Positions 1 to 7,204 of a stretch of DNA of 29,597 nt are shown piece by piece (the first letter of the stretch is position 1; each line of letters starts with the position of its first letter). The stretch spans positions 1-29,597 of the forward strand of contig JAPLWO010000055.1 in NCBI GenBank assembly GCA_026396555.1. Reading direction: 5' to 3'. A model generated the notes under the pieces. The model was not told the DNA's origin and did no database searches. It saw nothing but the letters and a program-made list of their open reading frames with translations. The DNA comes from Candidatus Magasanikiibacteriota bacterium. GTDB lineage: Bacteria; Patescibacteriota; Patescibacteriia; Magasanikbacterales; 2-02-FULL-50-9b. Made by a program: the position numbers and the translations under genes.

Positions 1-10
1 TTCTGTTCAC

Positions 11-50
11 GGGACGGTCGGTGCAACACAGCACCGGTCGTCCCAATTTT
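11..50 (+). terminator. Intrinsic terminator of an upstream plus-strand gene
   Basis: Two 14-nt arms at 11-24 and 31-44 pair around a 6-nt loop. The only interruption is a central GT/GT step, which can form tandem G-U wobble pairs in RNA. A T-rich run (aatttttatt) follows on the plus strand, so this fits termination of a gene lying before the window. No T run follows on the minus strand, so it is less convincing as a terminator for the cupin gene. Confidence 0.65.
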
Positions 51-445
51 TATTGTACTGCTTCTCCAAAATCTTCATCTGCAATATCTGCGACCGCGTC
101 TGCTTTTGTTTTGTGAATTTTTCCGGCGATGTGATTTGGTGGCGCGTAGATTGTATAAATTTTAATCACTTCATCGCTCGTGTTTGTGAAATTGTGTTCG
201 GTTCCGGGAGTTACGACATACGCGTCGCCTGTGACAATCGGGGACGAAACTCCGTTCAATGTCGCGACGCCGCTACCGTTTAAAAACACTAACGTTTGTT
301 CAACATGTGCATGCGTTTCTAATCCAATGTCTTCGCCTGGCTGGAGTGCCATGACAACTAACTGACTGCGGTCGCCGGTAAAAATTACTTGGCGGAAAAA
401 AGTATTTGCGCGTGCTGCTTCGATGATGTTGATGTGGTATGACAT
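50..445 (-). CDS. Small single-domain cupin protein
   Basis: A 131-aa single cupin barrel. The first cupin motif is seen as THAHVEQ followed by a Gly (two His and one Glu, the usual metal ligands). The second is seen as TPGTEHNFTN, which supplies the third His. Members of this small class bind a divalent metal and serve as dioxygenases, isomerases or sugar/ligand-binding proteins; the substrate cannot be read here. It starts 9 nt after the stop of the flavin reductase at 455-2380, so the two are probably one minus-strand operon. There is no signal peptide, so it should be cytoplasmic. The C-terminal extension after the barrel is Ala/Asp/Glu-rich. The cupin call is secure; the function is not. 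Confidence 0.85.
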   Translation of the reverse strand: MSYHINIIEAARANTFFRQVIFTGDRSQLVVMALQPGEDIGLETHAHVEQTLVFLNGSGVATLNGVSSPIVTGDAYVVTPGTEHNFTNTSDEVIKIYTIYAPPNHIAGKIHKTKADAVADIADEDFGEAVQ

Positions 446-454
446 AAAAATTGA

Positions 455-2380
455 TTAGAGTGAAAGTGCGGCGAGTGCGCCTTCTGAAATTGCTTCCGTA
501 ACTTGGCGCGCTGATTGTGCATCGCCAACACGAATTATTTTTTTAACAAGGGGTCGCAATTCATTATACAGTGTTTGTTCAGGTTGGGAACCGAAACAAA
601 TGACGACCGTGTCTGCTGAAATTGTTTTTGTGCCAGACGCATCAGAAATATTTATTTTTTTATTTTCGATCGTCTGAATTTTTGTGTTTGTCATCATCTG
701 AACTTTTAATTTTTTCAATCGCTCGAGTAGCATCATGCGCTCATCAAGTGGTGCGCTTAACGCAATATCGTTTGTCATTTCGACAATGGAAACTTTATGT
801 CCACGAATCGCAAAAAATTCTGCAGCTTGCGCGCCGGAACAGCCACCGCCCGCAATAACGATCGCGCCTTTTATTTTTGTCGGCTTCGTCAGTGCTTCGC
901 GAATATTAAAAACGTGCGGTAACTGTATTCCAGGAATCTCCGGAATGTTTGGCGTTGATCCCGCTGCATAAATAATTGCGTCGGGCTTTAATTTTTTTAC
1001 GAGTTCAATTGACGCCGGTGTGTTTAATCGAATATCGATTTTTTTCCGCGTAACAATTTTTTTGAAATTCGCAAGCAATTCTTTCCAGCCTTGTCTGTAC
1101 GGCGCAATCATCGCGACGTTTAATTGTCCGCCAATTTTATTACTGCGCTCGATTAGCGTTACGCGATGTCCGCGCTCTGTTGCAATTTTTGCAGCTTCCA
1201 AACCAGCAGGCCCTGCACCAATCACCAAAACTTTTTTTGCTGCGCCGCGCTTTTTTTCAAAAAGTTTTTCTCGTCCGCACGCAGGATTGACCGTGCACCG
1301 CACATCTTTCTGTGCAAACAATCGACTGATGCAACCTTGATTACATGCGATACACGGATTAATTTCGTCTAATTTTCCCGCACGAACTTTGTTTGGCCAC
1401 TGCGGATCTGCGAGCAGGGTTCGTCCGATTGCGATAAACGCTGCGCCATTTGTTTTTAAAACTTTTTCCGCCATTTCTGGTGTGCGAATTTTTCCAACTG
1501 CGATCACTGGAATTTTAACTGCTTTTGAAATTGCTGCAGCGAGTGGTAACAGCGCGCCATCTGGCGCTGCCATTGGCGGAATCATAAAACCTTTTGCGTA
1601 CGTCGCGTAATTTCCCACAGAAATGTGTAGCGCATCAACTCCCGCGTGCTCTAATTTTTTCGCAATCGCGACCATGTCTGCAATCTTCAGTCCTCCCGCA
1701 ATCATTTCATCGCCCGATAAGCGAACGGTGATTGGAAATTGTTCGCCAACTTCTGCGCGGACCGCTGCAAAAACTTCGAATAAAAATTTTTCTCGATTTT
1801 CTTTTGACCCGCCGTATTCGTCGGTGCGCTTGTTGCTAAATGGCGATAAAAATTGTTGGATTAAATATCCGTGCGCGCCATGCAACTCAACAAAATCAAA
1901 ACCAGCTTTTTTTGCACGCACCGCCGCCTCTGCGTATGTGTGAATCAAATCTTTAATTTCGGCGATTGTTAATTCATGCGGCATTTCCTGCATGAGCACA
2001 TCAGGAATGGGCGATGGCGCAACAGGTTGAAATCCCGACGTTTTCGACGTTGTTTGTCGACCTGCATGATATAGCTGTGGGCCGATGACCGCGCCGTGCG
2101 CATGTGCGGCTTGAACTATTTTTTTCAAACCCGGAATCATTGCATCTGTATGAATTCCTAACTCATTCACAAAGCCGCGTCCTTCTGGTCGCACAAAACT
2201 TGCTTCCAAAATTAAAGTGCCAACACCGCCCGCAGCGATTGATTTGATGTGGTCGACGTAGCGCTGTGAAACAGTTCCGTCAGCATTCGCATAATTACGC
2301 ACCATCGGCGGCATGACCAAGCGGTTTTTTGTTTTGAGCGTTCCAATTGCGCCGCGTGAAAAGAGTAAAGGGAATTTCAT
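455..2380 (-). CDS. NADH:flavin oxidoreductase, FadH / Old Yellow Enzyme family
   Basis: 641 aa with the full layout of the 2,4-dienoyl-CoA reductase/trimethylamine dehydrogenase family. Residues 1 to about 335 form an FMN-binding TIM barrel with the signature ELHGAHGYLIQQFLSPFSN. A 4Fe-4S cluster site follows, CIACNQGC plus two later Cys in VRCTVNPAC. Next come an FAD-binding Rossmann fold (VLVIGAGPAGLEAA) and an NAD(P)H-binding fold (IVIAGGGCSGAQAA). Family members pass hydride from NAD(P)H through FAD, Fe-S and FMN to an enoate-type substrate. The substrate here is unknown, and the linked cupin does not settle it. The ATG at 2380 has no Shine-Dalgarno sequence. The length matches E. coli FadH closely (about 670 aa), and no key motif is missing. 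Confidence 0.93.
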   Translation of the reverse strand: MKFPLLFSRGAIGTLKTKNRLVMPPMVRNYANADGTVSQRYVDHIKSIAAGGVGTLILEASFVRPEGRGFVNELGIHTDAMIPGLKKIVQAAHAHGAVIGPQLYHAGRQTTSKTSGFQPVAPSPIPDVLMQEMPHELTIAEIKDLIHTYAEAAVRAKKAGFDFVELHGAHGYLIQQFLSPFSNKRTDEYGGSKENREKFLFEVFAAVRAEVGEQFPITVRLSGDEMIAGGLKIADMVAIAKKLEHAGVDALHISVGNYATYAKGFMIPPMAAPDGALLPLAAAISKAVKIPVIAVGKIRTPEMAEKVLKTNGAAFIAIGRTLLADPQWPNKVRAGKLDEINPCIACNQGCISRLFAQKDVRCTVNPACGREKLFEKKRGAAKKVLVIGAGPAGLEAAKIATERGHRVTLIERSNKIGGQLNVAMIAPYRQGWKELLANFKKIVTRKKIDIRLNTPASIELVKKLKPDAIIYAAGSTPNIPEIPGIQLPHVFNIREALTKPTKIKGAIVIAGGGCSGAQAAEFFAIRGHKVSIVEMTNDIALSAPLDERMMLLERLKKLKVQMMTNTKIQTIENKKINISDASGTKTISADTVVICFGSQPEQTLYNELRPLVKKIIRVGDAQSARQVTEAISEGALAALSL

Positions 2381-2391
2381 ATTTTTTCGAT

Positions 2392-2421
2392 AAAAAAAGG
2401 GGCCGTTTCCGACCCCTTTTT
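2392..2421 (-). terminator. Intrinsic terminator between two minus-strand genes
   Basis: AAAAAGGGG at 2394-2402 pairs with CCCCTTTTT at 2413-2421 around a short loop that can extend the stem by a couple of pairs. With A and T runs on both sides it can work in either direction. By position it ends the small membrane protein gene (2426-2698), 4 nt after that gene's stop, and separates it from the flavin reductase. Confidence 0.8.
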
Positions 2422-2425
2422 GCTA

Positions 2426-2698
2426 CTATTCTTCAAGTAATTTGTGTGCCCAGCCGAACACAAGACCTATGAGATAACCAGCAATTCCGGTTACGATTAC
2501 GAGCATAAGTGCTTTTCCGATCTCGAACTGATTGATAGTCAGTGGGAGTGTAATAAAATGCAGCCCAAGAATCCAGTTATAAAAAGCTTGGACCATGGAC
2601 GGACTGACTGCAACGGCGAGTGCCCAGACGGCGTGCATAAAAGCGAGACCTGCACCTAACACGAGACCGAGACGGTGTGGCGTGAGTGTTTTTGCCAT
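2426..2698 (-). CDS. Small two-helix membrane protein, unknown function
   Basis: 90 aa from ATG 2698 (MAKTLTPHRLGLV...). The same frame is open upstream to a GTG at 2740, but a good -10 box (TATACT, minus strand, 2731-2736) lies inside that extension, so the later ATG is preferred. Two hydrophobic helices are visible, one rich in Ala/Val around residues 10-30 and one around 60-85. A short loop with a Pro-Leu-Thr-Ile stretch lies between them, and the C-terminus is acidic (LLEE). I recognise no family. It is flanked by its own promoter and terminator and so is probably monocistronic. Confidence 0.6.
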   Translation of the reverse strand: MAKTLTPHRLGLVLGAGLAFMHAVWALAVAVSPSMVQAFYNWILGLHFITLPLTINQFEIGKALMLVIVTGIAGYLIGLVFGWAHKLLEE

Positions 2699-2730
2699 AA
2701 AAATAATTAAGGCGTGAATAAAACAGTTCA

Positions 2731-2736
2731 AGTATA
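2731..2736 (-). promoter_or_regulatory. -10 box for the small membrane protein gene
   Basis: TATACT on the minus strand, 32 nt upstream of ATG 2698. It would give a leader of about 25 nt. No strong -35 was seen, so this is a single-box call. Confidence 0.4.
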
Positions 2737-2778
2737 GCACTTTGCAATTTTTATCTATATATGGAACAGTGTATATCT

Positions 2779-3477
2779 ATGATACAAAAAATTCTTGCCG
2801 ATGATCGGTTTGTAAGTGACTTAGGTTTTTTAAAAACTGCGCATCTTTTTTCGTTTGCAGATTATTATGATCCGAGCAACGTCCAATTTGGCACCTTGCG
2901 CGTTTTTAACGATGATGAACTTGCGGCGAAATCGGGATTTCCAAATCACCCACACAGTAACATGGAAATTGTGACGATTGTGTTGGATGGGGAATTGACG
3001 CATCAAGACAGTATGAAAAATCGCGGTGCAATCAAGGCGGGCGAGGTTCAGTATATGTCAGCGGGGCACGGGGTTGTTCACGCGGAAATGAATGAATCTA
3101 CTGCGCCGGTGCATTTATATCAGATTTGGTTTATGCCGATGGCGCAGGATTTAGCGCCGACGTATGCGCAAAAAGATTTTAGCGCGCTCCTTCGAAAAAA
3201 TAGTTTGACCGCATTAATTTCTCGCGACCAAACAGATGAATCGCTGGTTATGCACGCAAACGTGACGGTATATCGAGGGCTATTGGAGGAGGATGAACAA
3301 ATTACGTACACCTGCGAACCAGGTCACGGAGTTTTTATATATGTTACCGAAGGAACGCTTCACGTTAATGAAGTTAAAGCGAGTAAGCATGTTCAATTAC
3401 GAATTACAGAAGATCGCGAAATAAAAATTATTGCTTCACTTGATGCAGATTTTATTTTAATCGACGTCGCACTGTAA
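2779..3477 (+). CDS. Pirin-family protein (YhhW-like bicupin)
   Basis: About 232 aa from ATG 2779 (MIQKILADDRF). An in-frame ATG at 2761 would add six residues; I prefer 2779 because pirins usually begin near an MI-x motif. The N-terminal cupin is typical: FADYYDPSN, then NHPHSNMEIVT (two metal-ligand His), later GHGVVHAEMN (third His and Glu), and GELTHQDSM with GEVQYMSAGHG. The C-terminal cupin is diverged. Pirins such as YhhW and YhaK bind Fe or Ni, and some act as quercetin 2,3-dioxygenases; others are redox-linked regulators. The role here is unknown. It is transcribed away from the minus-strand genes, and its stop abuts the stop of the multicopper oxidase with no gap (convergent). Confidence 0.88.
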   Translation: MIQKILADDRFVSDLGFLKTAHLFSFADYYDPSNVQFGTLRVFNDDELAAKSGFPNHPHSNMEIVTIVLDGELTHQDSMKNRGAIKAGEVQYMSAGHGVVHAEMNESTAPVHLYQIWFMPMAQDLAPTYAQKDFSALLRKNSLTALISRDQTDESLVMHANVTVYRGLLEEDEQITYTCEPGHGVFIYVTEGTLHVNEVKASKHVQLRITEDREIKIIASLDADFILIDVAL

Positions 3478-4581
3478 TTATTTGCGCGGCAAAATTTTGT
3501 ACACGGCGATCATTCCGGCGATAATGTGATCTTTGACATGACAGTGATACATCCATTCGCCGACATTGGTTGCGAGCATATCAACTGTTTTCATGCTGCC
3601 CGGCAAAAGTTCCACAACATCAGTGTATGTATTTGATTCGCGGCTTAACACAACGCCGCCATGCCAGTGTGCGGTATGAACATCCATTTCATTTCCCATT
3701 CCGAGAAGATGCCAGCGCACTTTGTCGCCTTCATTCATGGTGAGGCCGGGAAGATTATCGAAAATATAACCGTTGATGGTGTGTTTGAGGCCGCCTTCTT
3801 TTTGATCCGCGGTCATACCAGGTTTTGATTCATCAAAAATCATGAATATGGTGACGAATTCTTTGTCGACGTCATTTGGCGTTCCGTCAGGGCGAGCATT
3901 TTTTGCGGATGTGATAATAATTGGCCCGAGCAAACCGTCATACACATCTTGCGTGATGTCTACATGTGAGTGGTACCACCAAACTTTGGAGCCGCCTTCG
4001 CTCGGTTGCGGCGCAGAATCAGGAGTTGCGAACCAGGTGTAGGTGAATTTTTCTCCCGGCATTATTTTTGCGCCCGCGCCCTCCATATTTTTATCCGCGC
4101 CCATCATTGCAGCCGAAGATCCCATGCTCGCTCCTTCGTTATCCTTATCATAATGCACGCCATGTGGATGTATGCTGTATGGTTTGTCGGCTTTGTTATA
4201 AAAATCAACTTTGATTGTATCGCCTTCAACCGCACGAATAATCGGTCCTAAAATTCCGAGCCACTCAGGTTGAATTTTTTTGGTTGTAAATGTGTCATCG
4301 GTGTATTCAATGAAGCGAACTTTTTTATATTTTGTTTGTTCTCCCCACGGCGCCGGTAGCGCTTCGTTTGTATACGGATCTTTTCCGCTCGGCGCATAAT
4401 CCCATAGCACATTTTCAGCTGCGATAAAATATGTTCTTGTTTGTGGAATGTACGCGGTTTGTGTCGGAGTCACTTTGTATTTGAGGAAAAATAAATTCGC
4501 TGTCAGTAAAAGAAATAAAAGTGCGACGCAAACTAAGCTGATCGCAACTAAAATAGCGCCCGGTCTTCTTAAATTTTTCAT
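3478..4581 (-). CDS. Ceruloplasmin-like two-domain multicopper oxidase, membrane-anchored
   Basis: 367 aa from ATG 4581; an upstream in-frame TTG would add two residues. One N-terminal hydrophobic helix (about residues 9-34) should export or anchor it. All four copper motifs are present in order: HPHG, YHSH, HTAHWHG, and HCHVKDHIIAGM with the type-1 Cys, His and Met. Only the second domain has type-1 ligands, as in small two-domain laccases. The N-terminal domain reads like ceruloplasmin/hephaestin (AAENVLWDYAPSGKDPYTNE, GILGPIIRAVEGD, SIHPHGVHYDK). By family, substrates may be phenols, Cu(I) or Fe(II) with O2 reduced to water; ferroxidase activity is an inference from the similarity. A -10 box sits 10 nt upstream of the ATG. 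Confidence 0.92.
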   Translation of the reverse strand: MKNLRRPGAILVAISLVCVALLFLLLTANLFFLKYKVTPTQTAYIPQTRTYFIAAENVLWDYAPSGKDPYTNEALPAPWGEQTKYKKVRFIEYTDDTFTTKKIQPEWLGILGPIIRAVEGDTIKVDFYNKADKPYSIHPHGVHYDKDNEGASMGSSAAMMGADKNMEGAGAKIMPGEKFTYTWFATPDSAPQPSEGGSKVWWYHSHVDITQDVYDGLLGPIIITSAKNARPDGTPNDVDKEFVTIFMIFDESKPGMTADQKEGGLKHTINGYIFDNLPGLTMNEGDKVRWHLLGMGNEMDVHTAHWHGGVVLSRESNTYTDVVELLPGSMKTVDMLATNVGEWMYHCHVKDHIIAGMIAVYKILPRK

Positions 4582-4591
4582 GAACAAAAAG

Positions 4592-4597
4592 ATTATA
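4592..4597 (-). promoter_or_regulatory. -10 box close to the multicopper oxidase start
   Basis: Perfect TATAAT on the minus strand, 10 nt before ATG 4581. A normal start site 6-8 nt downstream would leave a leader of only a few nucleotides, so the mRNA is probably leaderless. No clear -35. Confidence 0.5.
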
Positions 4598-4660
4598 TCT
4601 TATATAGCGTAGCAGAAAATATTTTTTATAGCGATACGGGTGTTTGTAAACGCGAATGAT

Positions 4661-5110
4661 TTAGAGGAAGAGGCTTGTCAAGAATGCAATCAATAAAATT
4701 GTCACCAAGTTAGAAACTATATCTGAGAAGAATTTTTTTAACGCGATTTTTCGATCAACATTGCCCCAGAGAATTCCTGATCCAATGGTTGGTACCATAA
4801 AACAGAGCCAGTTCATAACCGAGAATCCAATAGCGAGCGCGAGCGGCACGCCATTTTTTACGCTCATCGTAACGACGAACACAACTGAGAATGCAGTGAG
4901 GAATGAAAGTGCCATTTGCATCGCGTACATCTTTGCCATTTTTGGTTTTGCTTCTTCGATTTTCTTTTTTTGTTCTTCTGCTGATAGTTTATCAAAGCCG
5001 AGATACTGCATGTGAATTTTTCCCATCGGCGTTGCGTTTGAATACCAGAGAGTTCCGACAATTGCGCCGATTACGGTGCCAGCGAGGGAGAGGAGAAGGA
5101 TTGAGAGCAT
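4661..5110 (-). CDS. DUF1761-type four-helix membrane protein
   Basis: 149 aa with four predicted transmembrane segments: residues 1-24, about 59-82, about 88-117 and about 124-148. A charged loop with LSAEEQKKKIEEAKPKMAK lies between the first two. The helix-1 pattern (GxxxGxxWYS), the MNWLCFMVPTIGSGILWGN segment in helix 3 and the length fit the DUF1761 family, whose function is unknown. ATG 5110 opens directly with the first helix and has no visible Shine-Dalgarno. It lies 79 nt upstream of the multicopper oxidase on the same strand, so co-transcription is possible, although the oxidase has its own -10 box. Confidence 0.75.
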   Translation of the reverse strand: MLSILLLSLAGTVIGAIVGTLWYSNATPMGKIHMQYLGFDKLSAEEQKKKIEEAKPKMAKMYAMQMALSFLTAFSVVFVVTMSVKNGVPLALAIGFSVMNWLCFMVPTIGSGILWGNVDRKIALKKFFSDIVSNLVTILLIAFLTSLFL

Positions 5111-5152
5111 ATTTTTATTTAAATGTTTGAATAATTAAAACTAGAACCAGCG

Positions 5153-5737
5153 CTACCATTTTCGACTCAGATGAAATTCACCTTTTAATGCGCCGTACGC
5201 CGGAATGGTTACAGTCGCAGTTCCTGAAAGAATGTCTGAGGTAAAATTACCTTGCATACTAGCTGTGGCACCACTAACTTTAACCGTTCCAAAATCTAAA
5301 CGGCTTCCACTAACTTTTATCGTGATCGGATTGTATCCAGAATCAGCAGTGCATTTTTGAGGGATTTTGACTGAAGGCATTGGTTTTGGCAAAACGGTTT
5401 GGCCTGTGACGCACAGATTCGTATAGCGGACTTTTCCAACTGCGACGTTATTTGTCACAGAATCAATGATCAGTTCCATGTCGCCATTTTCATAGACAGT
5501 CGTGGTGCCCGGACCTGTTGTGAAGGATCCGTACACTTGAATTCCTTTTCCTGAGAGAGAGGATTCCCACGTTCCACGTAAATCGCGGGCGGGAGTCAAA
5601 ACGTTGTCGATCGGAGGCTTAGGAGTGATGATTGATTTCATCTTCTCCTTAATGAATTCTGGTTGACTCATGATGATCGCTGAAACACCGATCGCGACTC
5701 CAAGAAAACCCCAAAGGAACTTAGTGTATTTTTGCAT
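5153..5737 (-). CDS. Membrane-anchored beta-rich extracytoplasmic protein, unknown
   Basis: 194 aa. Residues 8-24 form a single hydrophobic helix that should act as an uncleaved anchor or signal. The rest is rich in Thr, Ser, Gly and Val with alternating patterns typical of a secreted beta sandwich (DLRGTWESSLSGKGIQ, VSGSRLDFGTVKVSG, SGTATVTIPAYG). Two Cys (in NLCVTG and PQKCTAD) could form a disulfide outside the membrane. I do not recognise the family. A -10 box (TATACT) lies 9 nt upstream of the ATG. It is downstream of the kinase-fold gene on the same strand, 34 nt away. Confidence 0.65.
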   Translation of the reverse strand: MQKYTKFLWGFLGVAIGVSAIIMSQPEFIKEKMKSIITPKPPIDNVLTPARDLRGTWESSLSGKGIQVYGSFTTGPGTTTVYENGDMELIIDSVTNNVAVGKVRYTNLCVTGQTVLPKPMPSVKIPQKCTADSGYNPITIKVSGSRLDFGTVKVSGATASMQGNFTSDILSGTATVTIPAYGALKGEFHLSRKW

Positions 5738-5746
5738 AATGAAAAT

Positions 5747-5752
5747 AGTATA
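5747..5752 (-). promoter_or_regulatory. -10 box close to the start of the 194-aa protein
   Basis: TATACT on the minus strand, 9 nt before ATG 5737. The same geometry is seen at several other genes here and points to a leaderless transcript. No good -35. Confidence 0.4.
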
Positions 5753-5771
5753 CTCTTTTTAATTTGGTGGG

Positions 5772-6761
5772 CTAGTTATTTCGTTTGAACGCTGGATTGG
5801 ATGCAGGTTCAAAAAGAGCTGAGTATTTTTCCATGCGTTGTTCGTCACTTGATGTGATTGGAAGTATCGTGCCAATTCTCAATTTTGCACCAAGTGCGTT
5901 TACTAATCTTCCAACCGCAAACCCGTTAGCAAGTGCGCTTTTTTTACGACGATCTAAATCGATTTGTGCAGGGTCTTTTTCAAGAAATTTGAGCGCCTCA
6001 TTTAATTGTGAAAGCGTCTCTCCTTTAATCACGCTACCAATCTGGTAGGTCCAGTTACCATCCTTTTTGTAAAAAAGTACGTTTTCTTCGCCGACAAGAT
6101 CGGGAATAAAATCGTATATCTCAACATAGGTTTTGAATTTGTTTAAAAATTCTTGAACAACAGCCTGAAGCTCCTTATCTTCTTCGATCGCCTGAAATAA
6201 ATAGCGTATTTTTTTAGCCTCAAGAGCATTTTTTTTATAGTCGATACTCATGTCAATTTTGGTTGGATTAGCAAAACCTTCACCAGTTGCTTGCTGTGTA
6301 AACATTGCCTCGACCGTTCTTTCCTGTCCTTCAGTAACAATGGTGATTTTGTCAATAAATAAATCTTCTTTGAGGCAATGTTCTGCACCAAAATGAATGC
6401 GTAATGCATCACGTTTTTTTTGCTCATCGGCAATATATTGCTCGCCCTGTGTCCGAATTTCTGGCGGTAGTGTTGGATCAGTATTTTGCAACCTTCTTTT
6501 TAAGAGTTCGCGGTTAATTTTGATGACGTATTCTTCATGATTAGGAATGCTATATACATCATGCGTGCCGCCTTTTCCAATTTTTAGCAGCGCAGCGATA
6601 TCTATGCCACCATTTTTTCGAGGCAGCTCAATTTTTTCCAAAGGTTTTGATTCGAGTGCATCCTTGACTCGGCGTAATGTTAAATCTGCCTGAGCTATTA
6701 TGGACGGTTCAGGTGGGCTTGTTCTTCTTAGTTCGTTATCGAGAGTGGTGGGCTCAGCCAT
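5772..6761 (-). CDS. Protein-kinase-fold protein, probable pseudokinase
   Basis: 329 aa, soluble. Residues 60-82 look like the start of a kinase fold: a glycine-rich loop IGKGGTHDVY and then YVIKIN with a candidate ATP-binding Lys at 81. A candidate catalytic loop is YDFIPDLVGEENVLF (Asp 221, Asn 227). The position where the DFG-type Asp is expected reads YQIGSVIKG (about 239-247), with no Asp, so phosphotransfer is doubtful. The insert between the lobes is long and charged. No substrate can be named. It could instead be a diverged aminoglycoside-phosphotransferase-like fold. An extended -10 lies 9 nt upstream of the ATG, and the stop is TAG. Confidence is high that it is a gene, moderate for the fold. 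Confidence 0.6.
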   Translation of the reverse strand: MAEPTTLDNELRRTSPPEPSIIAQADLTLRRVKDALESKPLEKIELPRKNGGIDIAALLKIGKGGTHDVYSIPNHEEYVIKINRELLKRRLQNTDPTLPPEIRTQGEQYIADEQKKRDALRIHFGAEHCLKEDLFIDKITIVTEGQERTVEAMFTQQATGEGFANPTKIDMSIDYKKNALEAKKIRYLFQAIEEDKELQAVVQEFLNKFKTYVEIYDFIPDLVGEENVLFYKKDGNWTYQIGSVIKGETLSQLNEALKFLEKDPAQIDLDRRKKSALANGFAVGRLVNALGAKLRIGTILPITSSDEQRMEKYSALFEPASNPAFKRNN

Positions 6762-6770
6762 ATAGGTAAG

Positions 6771-6800
6771 AGTATAACAAAAACTTCGCCTTTAAAACAA
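6771..6800 (-). promoter_or_regulatory. Promoter of the kinase-fold gene
   Basis: Minus strand: TATACT (6771-6776) preceded by TG-n, which makes an extended -10, and TTGTTT (6795-6800) with an 18-nt spacer. Only 9 nt separate the -10 from ATG 6761, which predicts an almost leaderless mRNA. Confidence 0.5.
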
Positions 6801-6809
6801 GGAAATTGC

Positions 6810-6929
6810 TGGGGTGGCCAACGGGGATTTCGCGTCGCTCCGCTCCTTGTCCGGGGCAGCGAATAAATGTCCGCCGGACATTTATTCGACACTCGGCTTT
6901 GCCTCGCCTCTGCCCGTTCGATCCCCGTT
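6810..6929. repeat. Palindromic element carrying copies of the tRNA-His 3' end
   Basis: 6810-6828 is a perfect 19-bp direct repeat of 6976-6994, the acceptor and T-arm end of tRNA-His including CCA. 6916-6929 repeats 14 bp of the T-arm in the opposite orientation. As a result the GC-rich core is closed by the inverted pair aacggggat/atccccgtt (6820-6828 and 6921-6929). At the centre is a perfect 13-bp hairpin with a 3-nt loop (6860-6872 and 6876-6888). No coding potential was identified. It may be a tRNA-targeting element remnant or an attachment-site duplication. The same plan occurs behind tRNA-Ser. Confidence 0.75.
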
Positions 6930-6942
6930 TTTGAGCACAAAT

Positions 6943-6974
6943 AAAAAATCCCCGCCCGAAGGCGCGGATTTTTT
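6943..6974 (-). terminator. tRNA-His terminator
   Basis: Arms 6943-6956 and 6961-6974 pair with one mismatch around a CGAA tetraloop. The minus-strand 3' side ends in a T run, directly after the tRNA 3' end at 6976. A runs and T runs on both sides allow bidirectional use. Confidence 0.8.
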
Positions 6975-6975
6975 A

Positions 6976-7051
6976 TGGGGTGGCCAACGGGGATCGAACC
7001 CGTACTGTCAGTACCACAAACTGACGTGATAACCATTTCACTATGGCCACC
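6976..7051 (-). tRNA. tRNA-His (GTG anticodon), CCA encoded
   Basis: Cloverleaf on the minus strand: acceptor GTGGCCA/TGGCCAC, anticodon stem TCAGT/ACTGA around loop TTGTGGT with anticodon GTG, and T stem ACGGG/CCCGT around TTCGATC. A genomically encoded extra G at position -1 faces C73, the His-specific identity pair, and CCA is encoded at 6978-6976. It has its own promoter (7063-7091) and terminator. Confidence 0.95.
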
Positions 7052-7062
7052 ATAGCGGGAAT

Positions 7063-7091
7063 ATCATAGCAAAGCCAAATAAAAAAATCAA
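7063..7091 (-). promoter_or_regulatory. tRNA-His promoter
   Basis: Minus strand TTGATT (7086-7091), 17-nt spacer, TATGAT (7063-7068), with TG-n just before the -10. The -10 ends 11 nt from the mature tRNA 5' end, as expected for a short precursor leader. Confidence 0.75.
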
Positions 7092-7135
7092 GAGGGGCTG
7101 GTTGGATTCACAAATTCGCCCAAATTTTAACGCGC

Positions 7136-7163
7136 TTGCATGTTTTTCGCAAACTCGTATAAT
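7136..7163 (+). promoter_or_regulatory. Promoter of the giant surface protein gene
   Basis: TTGCAT (7136-7141), 16-nt spacer, perfect TATAAT (7158-7163). The predicted start near 7170 leaves a leader of about 35 nt before ATG 7205. This is one of the few genes here with a real 5' leader. It may drive the whole plus-strand run to 18003. Confidence 0.65.
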
Positions 7164-7204
7164 TACATTACATAAACCTTACCGCACCTCTTTTTTAGAG
7201 CTGT

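Noticed and set aside
6728..7036. Minus-strand frame of 102 codons
   Set aside because: It runs through tRNA-His, its terminator and the palindromic element. No coding signature.
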